Source: Chara braunii
Taxonomy: Eukaryota > Streptophyta > Charophyceae > Charales > Characeae
Direction: 5' to 3'
Assembly (NCBI GenBank): GCA_003427395.1
Contig: BFEA01000354.1
Coordinates: 1,032,604-1,054,342, forward strand
DNA: 21,739 bases
In this document: piece after piece, positions 17,001-21,739 of the stretch
Layout of the letters: every line of letters begins with the position of its first letter
Numbering within the stretch: position 1 is the stretch's first letter
Notes under the pieces: model-generated
Seen by the model: only the letters and a program-made list of their open reading frames with translations
The model's database searches: none
What the model was told of the DNA's origin: nothing
Made by a program: the position numbers and the translations under genes

Positions 17001-17880
17001 CTCAAGATGGCTTTGGAAGCTGGTGGCTTAAGGAGTATGAACAGTAAGAACTGGTACGCAGTGTCAAAAATTGCAGAACGCCGCTGATTTTCCTTATATT
17101 AAGCTAGTGGTATCAATAGAAGTTTCTGTGAGGACTGCTAGTACATACAGTACCTAGTTAAAGGTTCTGTGAGGGCTGGTATGGCATATGGTACATAGTG
17201 CGAGAATAGAGACTGTGAAACTCTTTAAGGACCAGTACATCCCTGCCTCTTTTGTTCAAGGCGGATTTCCAATGGCCATCAAGCTTTGCCTGATTGCCAG
17301 ATCAGAGTTTTTGTTTTAGTTTTGGCTGCTGCTGCCAGCAATTTTGGTCTGGTTGCCCCGAGCCTCTGATTAATTCGGAGAGTCTCAGTTGTGATTCTCA
17401 AGTTGGTTGGGGCCATGTACTGTTGGCTTAAGCACAACTGGTTGTGCGGCTGCTTCTAAGACAATTGCAGGCAAATCTGTATAGTTGGCAGCATTTCCAG
17501 GGATGTTCCTGTTGCATTACACTATGGCGCATCCTAATCCCTATACTCTTAAAAGATGCAAAGGGCCCAGCGTCATGCCCCCCCTTGGGCCCGCGAGAAA
17601 CCGTGGGGTGGGCGAAACCAGACACCTTTCACGAGTCTGCGGAGCCGTTTAGTCCGCGTCATGCCAAAAGCTCGTCGTTTCATTTCGTGGTCTCATGGGA
17701 GGTCTCCCACAGGGCCGCTTTCATTTTCGGTTTTTTTTTTTTTTTTTTTTCCCGAGTCCTTGTTGCGCTGTGCTGCCCCATTGTTGGTTCTGTATTAGAG
17801 GAAATGCGACCTCGGGCGGATTCGGCTGGAAGTCGGAACAGGTCGAAAGCAGGCGCTAGCATGTCGGGTCGGCCAGCCAC
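17001..17880. other. Gene-poor stretch with T20 run and weak short repeats
   Basis: Around 17117-17205 two imperfect ~45-bp tandem units occur (TTCTGTGAGGACTGCTAGTA and TTCTGTGAGGGCTGGTATGG). A T20 run lies at 17731-17750. A 218-codon plus-strand frame from 17444 crosses the T run and purine-rich DNA and has no recognisable domain, so I do not call it a gene. Confidence 0.5.
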
Positions 17881-18345
17881 GTGTGTGCATGGAAGAGCGA
17901 TCGGAACGACAACGAAGGTGGGAGGGAGGAGGAATGATTATCGAGGGTGGAGGCCGATGGAGGATGATGAGGGAGGAGGACGGGCACGAGGGAGGAGGAT
18001 CGAGGAGGGAGGACCAGGACGATCACAATGGAGAGGATGGGCGGAGGAAGAGGGAGGAGGAGGGAGAACTACGAGGGAGGACGACAGTGATAATGGATGA
18101 GGAGGGAGGAGGAGGGAGGAGGGAGGGATGAAGAGGAGCACGGAAGAGCAAGGCGGACCACGAGATGGATGGAGGTGTGCAATGCCAATCAATGGAGAAG
18201 GAGGGAGAGAATGAAGTAGGAGAAGGGAGGAGCACGACGATGACAGTGGTAGAGAGGATGGAGGGAGCAGGAGGATCACAATGGATAGAGGATCACAATT
18301 GATCCTCTGCATCAAGGACATGGGAGGCAGATGCAGAGGGCGTGA
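17881..18345. repeat. GGA/GAGG-rich low-complexity DNA
   Basis: The stretch is dominated by GGAGGA, GGGAGG and GATGGAGG words. Both strands therefore show long open frames (Glu/Gly/Arg-rich on plus, Ser/Pro/Leu-rich on minus) that follow composition. Confidence 0.85.
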
Positions 18346-18407
18346 GCGGCACGGTGGCGCAGTTATGCCTTCTTTTTGTGGAGTTGTGTATGGCTGTGTG
18401 CAAGCAC

Positions 18408-18840
18408 GCACACACAGACACGCCGATGACTGCAACAACTGTGACAAGCGAGACGAGGGCAAGGGTGATGACTAGCACAAGGAGGCAGAACGGCCACGAC
18501 CACGATGTTTGACCGTCGAGGACTGAGGATGGAGGATGAATGAGGAGGGAAGTGGATTGATTGATCGATTGATTGATTCCGATGGACGGAGGGAGGAGGC
18601 TGATGAGAATGGATGGAGGAGGAAGCCGGAGGATGGACGGAGAATCTAGCAACCGGGAGGGAGATGGGGAGAACGTGAGCCATATGCTACACACACACAC
18701 GCAGATGATGTTGACAACGCTGACAACGGAGATGAGGACAACACCGATGAGGGTGATGACTAGCACAGAGAGGATGATTGTGATGACTAGCACAACAAGG
18801 ATGATCGGTGTAGGTGATGACTAGCACAACGAAGATGACG
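18408..18840 (+). repeat. Imperfect minisatellite-like repeats
   Basis: GATGACTAGCACA recurs at 18467, 18755, 18782 and 18816. The blocks before the first two (a CA-rich stretch, then GAC/GACAAC-rich sequence, 18408-18480 and 18690-18767) align as a larger imperfect duplication about 285 bp apart. Confidence 0.75.
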
Positions 18841-18899
18841 GTCAAAAATTGATCAACGAATGGACCAATCAACCAATCAAAGTTGATGCCCTTTCCATT

Positions 18900-18945
18900 C
18901 ACCCATCGATCGATCGATTGATTGATTGATTATCAATCAACTTTT
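18900..18945. repeat. (GATC/GATT)n tetranucleotide tract with foldback potential
   Basis: CGAT units, then TGAT units, are followed by ATCAATCAA, giving local inverted symmetry. A related tract occurs at 18553-18578. Confidence 0.8.
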
Positions 18946-18979
18946 TTCTTTCACACATGGACAGACAGGGGCTCCCTCC

Positions 18980-19050
18980 GGTACTTGCCATATACACAAA
19001 ACACAAAAAATATGGTGGTTTATCTTACCATGTTCTAGCGGAAGATTCAT
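18980..19050 (+). repeat. Diverged third copy of the repeat found at 5354-5603
   Basis: ACAAAACACAAAAAATATGG and ACCATGTTCTAGCGGAAGATTCATT match the distal half of the 125-bp unit with several substitutions. Confidence 0.7.
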
Positions 19051-19357
19051 TTTCATTTCCCTGATTAGTGGTGAACAGGGGTGGTAAGCAGGGATGCCTT
19101 TTTTTTGGAGTTGCGTAGACCAAACATTACAATAGATACACGCACCCGGCGATGAGAGGAGTTCGACGGTGACATTTTTTCTTTTCATCCAAGTTGAAGA
19201 CCACGACTGTGGAGGATGACGAAGGATGAGGATGGCAAAGGAGGTTGACGGAGGAGGAGAACAATGGAGAAAGGAGGACAAGAACGATGCATCAAGGAGG
19301 GCATCTTTGATTTTTTTTTCTTTCACATGTAGGTTCACAAAAAAATATCGCGTGCAT
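19051..19357. other. No recognisable gene; repeat debris
   Basis: Near 19091-19115 GATGCC-T-run-GGAGTTGCGTAG resembles 18366-18392, another dispersed fragment. Otherwise the stretch is purine-rich with no gene seen. Confidence 0.5.
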
Positions 19358-19460
19358 CAGGGTAACCGGCGTTCGGGATGGGCCGAACACCCAAACCTGA
19401 ACGCCCGAACGTACGGGCCCCCTTGGGGATGTGTTCGGCTGTTCGAGCTGCATTCGGACC
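19358..19460 (+). mobile_element. Possible left end of a second hAT-like element
   Basis: It starts CAGGGTAACCGGCGTTCGGG, similar to the right terminus of the first hAT-like element read inward (CAGGGTTGCACCGGCGCCGA). It is followed by a cluster of GTTCGG/CCGAAC words over about 90 bp, then AT-rich DNA. The candidate duplication is GCGTGCAT (19350-19357). I did not find a matching right end before 21739, so the element is truncated, very diverged or runs out of the window. Confidence 0.45.
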
Positions 19461-19860
19461 AAAAAAAAAAAGAAAAAGAAAAAAACAATTCAAAAAAATC
19501 TGAAACAAAGATATGTTATGAAGAAAAATAAAATAAATAACATTTGCCTGAGCATTACATCCAAATTCCTTACCAAATTTGAAATAAAAATAAAATACAG
19601 AAACTAAAACTAATAAGAAAAATAAGAAAAAATGAAAAGAGAATTAAAATTAGTGAGTGAGGGAGCATGTTTTCGACACCGTCATCTTTGGCGATTTTTC
19701 TTTTTTTCTGGCACAGACAAATGCCCTGAAAATTTACAGATGTGTACTTCACATAATGCAAAACTCGTTAAAAAAGTTTCAAAAAGTAATGAAGTTTTTG
19801 AGGCCCCGCAATAAAGTGAAAACAAAAAGTAAAATGTGAAAAGAAACAAAATACTAAGTG
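19461..19860. other. AT-rich stretch, no gene
   Basis: A-rich runs (19460-19630) and short frames without motifs. It may be the interior of the candidate hAT-like element. Confidence 0.45.
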
Positions 19861-19874
19861 GGCGAGCACACACA

Positions 19875-19961
<87 letters not shown>

Positions 19962-19962
19962 N

Positions 19963-20042
<80 letters not shown>
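19875..20042. repeat. (CA)n-(GA)n compound microsatellite containing one N
   Basis: CA units to about 19905 are followed by GA units to 20042. The base at 19962 is N, and the GA phase shifts by one base there (G at odd positions before, even after). This suggests an uncertain assembly point, so the true tract length may differ. Confidence 0.97.
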
Positions 20043-20044
<2 letters not shown>

Positions 20045-20732
20045 GACGGTTTGTGATCTCTTACCACAATACGATGAGAAAGGAGGAATGGGCGCTGGAG
20101 GGGCCAGAGAGAGAGAAGGCATTGGAGGAAGAGGAGTAGAAGGGATGTTGGCACCGTCCCGTCCACACGTTATGGACTGTCACGCATGGGGCCAGCCGGT
20201 CCGAGCCTGCCGTGTGTATGTGGGCTTGAACCTGGGCTGCGGTGTCGCTGCGGTGGGTCCACTTGCGTACATAAAACCACCACTTGTATGCTGTACTTCC
20301 TACCGCTGAATGGTATGCAATACTATGCATGTAGTCATTGATGCCTAGATGAAAGTCTTGTGTATAGTACTATGTTGTATTGCTAAATTGAAACAAATAA
20401 GATATCAACTTCAAGAAATCTGTGTCAAAGTATGGATACCAGGATTGTATCGCTGCTTCACGATTTTGAAATTCTTCTGCTTGTTCTCAAGAGATATAAT
20501 CTTATGCTAGCCACTTGGAAGAATAAATACAAAAGTCCATCTGTCTTTTAAAACGTATTTCAATTTTCAACACATAATTCTCGTGGTAGGCTTGAGATGT
20601 CCCGGTTGAAGAAAATTTTCATAAAAGTCAAGGCTGTCCTGACTTGACATATTCCCGCTTGGGAAATTTTGGGTCCCAGCTGTGCGGCCCACAGTTGCAA
20701 CAGGCTGGGTGAGTGGCCCAGGGATGCACAGG
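20043..20732. other. No recognisable gene
   Basis: Short frames on both strands lack domain motifs. The part from 20320 to 20580 is AT-rich and has stops in all frames. Confidence 0.45.
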
Positions 20733-20839
20733 ACTACCGTCTTCACCCGAATAGAACGCCCGGTAGCTGTATTTGATGCAACTTTTCGTCCAGATGCAGC
20801 AATAAGTACCGGGCGTTCTATTCGGGTGAAGACGGTAGT
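20733..20839. mobile_element. Foldback element with 33-bp perfect arms (MITE-like)
   Basis: 20733-20765 and 20807-20839 are exact reverse complements (ACTACCGTCTTCACCCGAAT and onward), separated by 41 bp. TA lies near both outer ends, which fits a small Tc1/mariner-type MITE with TA target preference, though the symmetry prevents fixing the boundary. A hairpin RNA precursor is a less likely alternative. Confidence 0.7.
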
Positions 20840-21050
20840 ACTGCATATACAGTTATTCATGGAGCTTTCCCGGGCTTCCCCCTCCCCTTTCTCTTGTAAC
20901 TGTGCTTAATACACGATGATGAACCGGTCAAGGCATGAGTAGGCCCTAGTGAGACGTGGTGGGGTAAGTTTGGGCCTATCCATATGGGCGCAGTCCATGT
21001 CAGCTGGACCCCTTGGCCCCAATTGGTGTGAGTTGCACCAGTGCTTGATG

Positions 21051-21235
21051 TATGGCACACGGGGATGCGGGCAGCTCGTGCTCAACTTCGTCAATGTGGC
21101 GAGCCTTGTACGTTAGAGGCACGGTGATGGGCGAGTTAAAAAGAAGAATGAGAAAAATGAATTGTCTCAGTGGGCCCCTCATGCTGGTCTTGTTTCGCAA
21201 AGTGCGCTCTTTTAGTTCATAGATATGTGACAATT
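21051..21235 (+). repeat. Duplicated segment, copy 2
   Basis: Second copy of 16121-16352, about 85% similar where alignable. It lacks the T/A-rich middle and the MITE that follows copy 1. A TAG falls in the frame corresponding to the Cys/His-rich ORF, consistent with decay or a different coding frame. Confidence 0.85.
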
Positions 21236-21271
21236 CGTATACCTGGTGAGTCGGTGAAACTTCGATGCTAT

Positions 21272-21434
21272 GTTGTTGTGTCTTCTCCCCTCTCTGCCGA
21301 CGGTTTACCCAGCAGTTCTGTTTGACGATATATATATTTATATATATGCATATATATCTCAGCCCCTCGTTTTGTTGTCCTCTTCTCCCTCTCTGCCTAC
21401 AGTTTACCAAGCAGTTGTGTTTGATGAGATGTAT
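21272..21434 (+). repeat. ~100-bp imperfect tandem duplication
   Basis: TTGTTGTGTCTTCTCCCC...GTTTACCCAGCAG and TTGTTGTCCTCTTCTCCC...GTTTACCAAGCAG are two copies offset by about 100 bp. They are separated by an alternating TATA-rich stretch (21330-21357). Confidence 0.8.
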
Positions 21435-21649
21435 CTGCCAAGGAATGAACTGTTACTCGCAACTTGTAGCACATTGAAAGCTCAGAGAATAATCACATAA
21501 GCATTGAGGTGGCAAATCAGTCCACGCCAAGATGAAAGCTTCGCAAAACAATTATTATTATACAAGGATTGAGTTCTACCCAGCGGCAATAGCCGCAACC
21601 CAAAACCGCAAAAGTCAGGTAACGGCAACCCTCGCTCCCTCTCGTTGAT

Positions 21650-21651
<2 letters not shown>

Positions 21652-21739
<88 letters not shown>
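21652..21739. repeat. (CT)n microsatellite at window end
   Basis: At least 44 CT units reach the end of the window. The tract probably continues beyond it. Confidence 0.97.

Noticed and set aside
17444-18131. Long plus-strand frames encoding Phe-run and Gly/Arg/Glu-rich peptides
   Set aside because: They cross a T20 homopolymer and GGA-rich low-complexity DNA; no recognisable motif.
17938-18793. Long Ser/Pro/Leu-rich minus-strand frames
   Set aside because: Complement of purine-rich DNA; the length is explained by lack of stop codons in such composition.
18900-18945. Terminal inverted repeat of a transposon
   Set aside because: The symmetry comes from GATC/GATT tetranucleotide repetition.
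20733-20839. microRNA gene call
   Set aside because: Perfect long arms and transposon-like ends fit a MITE better; no expression evidence is available.
1-21739. CRISPR arrays, tRNA or rRNA genes
   Set aside because: No regularly spaced identical repeats with unique spacers, no cloverleaf-like sequence and no rRNA core motifs noticed.

Overview
This window looks like repeat-rich nuclear DNA of a eukaryote. There is no dense bacterial gene layout. It has long dinucleotide tracts (CT, CA, GA), homopolymer runs, several classes of eukaryotic transposon and very few convincing host exons. A chromodomain-type Ty3/gypsy element together with hAT-like and PIF/Harbinger-like elements fits a plant or streptophyte-alga genome. 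The exact lineage is a low-confidence guess, because no conserved host gene could be identified.

The dominant object is one complete but inactivated Ty3/gypsy retrotransposon on the minus strand at 6556-15623 (9,068 bp). It has two LTRs of about 1.1 kb beginning TG and ending CA, a 4-bp target-site duplication (GTAG), a primer-binding site, a long leader, gag with a zinc knuckle, and pol in the order protease, reverse transcriptase, RNase H, integrase, chromodomain-like tail. Pol is broken by at least five nonsense codons and several frameshifts. Two of these are short tandem duplications (16 bp and 55 bp), and a catalytic RNase H aspartate is replaced by alanine.

Left flank, 1-6555: 1-2170 holds no recognisable gene and is largely low-complexity. 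2175-3760 holds diverged dispersed repeats. 3822-4080 is a diverged relic of the same LTR family in the opposite orientation. 4698-6230 is a 1,533-bp non-autonomous hAT-like element with an 8-bp target-site duplication and an internal 125-bp tandem repeat.

Right flank, 15624-21739: a Cys/His-rich ORF starts directly at the retrotransposon junction. It is followed by a 399-bp PIF/Harbinger-like MITE (16376-16774), purine-rich low-complexity DNA with imperfect tandem repeats (17880-19340), a possible second hAT-like end (19358), a CA/GA microsatellite containing an N (19875-20042), a foldback with 33-bp perfect arms (20733-20839), a second copy of a right-flank segment (21051-21235) and a terminal CT tract.

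The most interesting inference concerns the host locus. Removing the retrotransposon and one copy of its duplication leaves an open Cys/His-rich frame running through the junction. Removing the hAT-like element likewise leaves an open frame through its junction. One plus-strand host gene, or gene relic, may therefore have been split by successive insertions.
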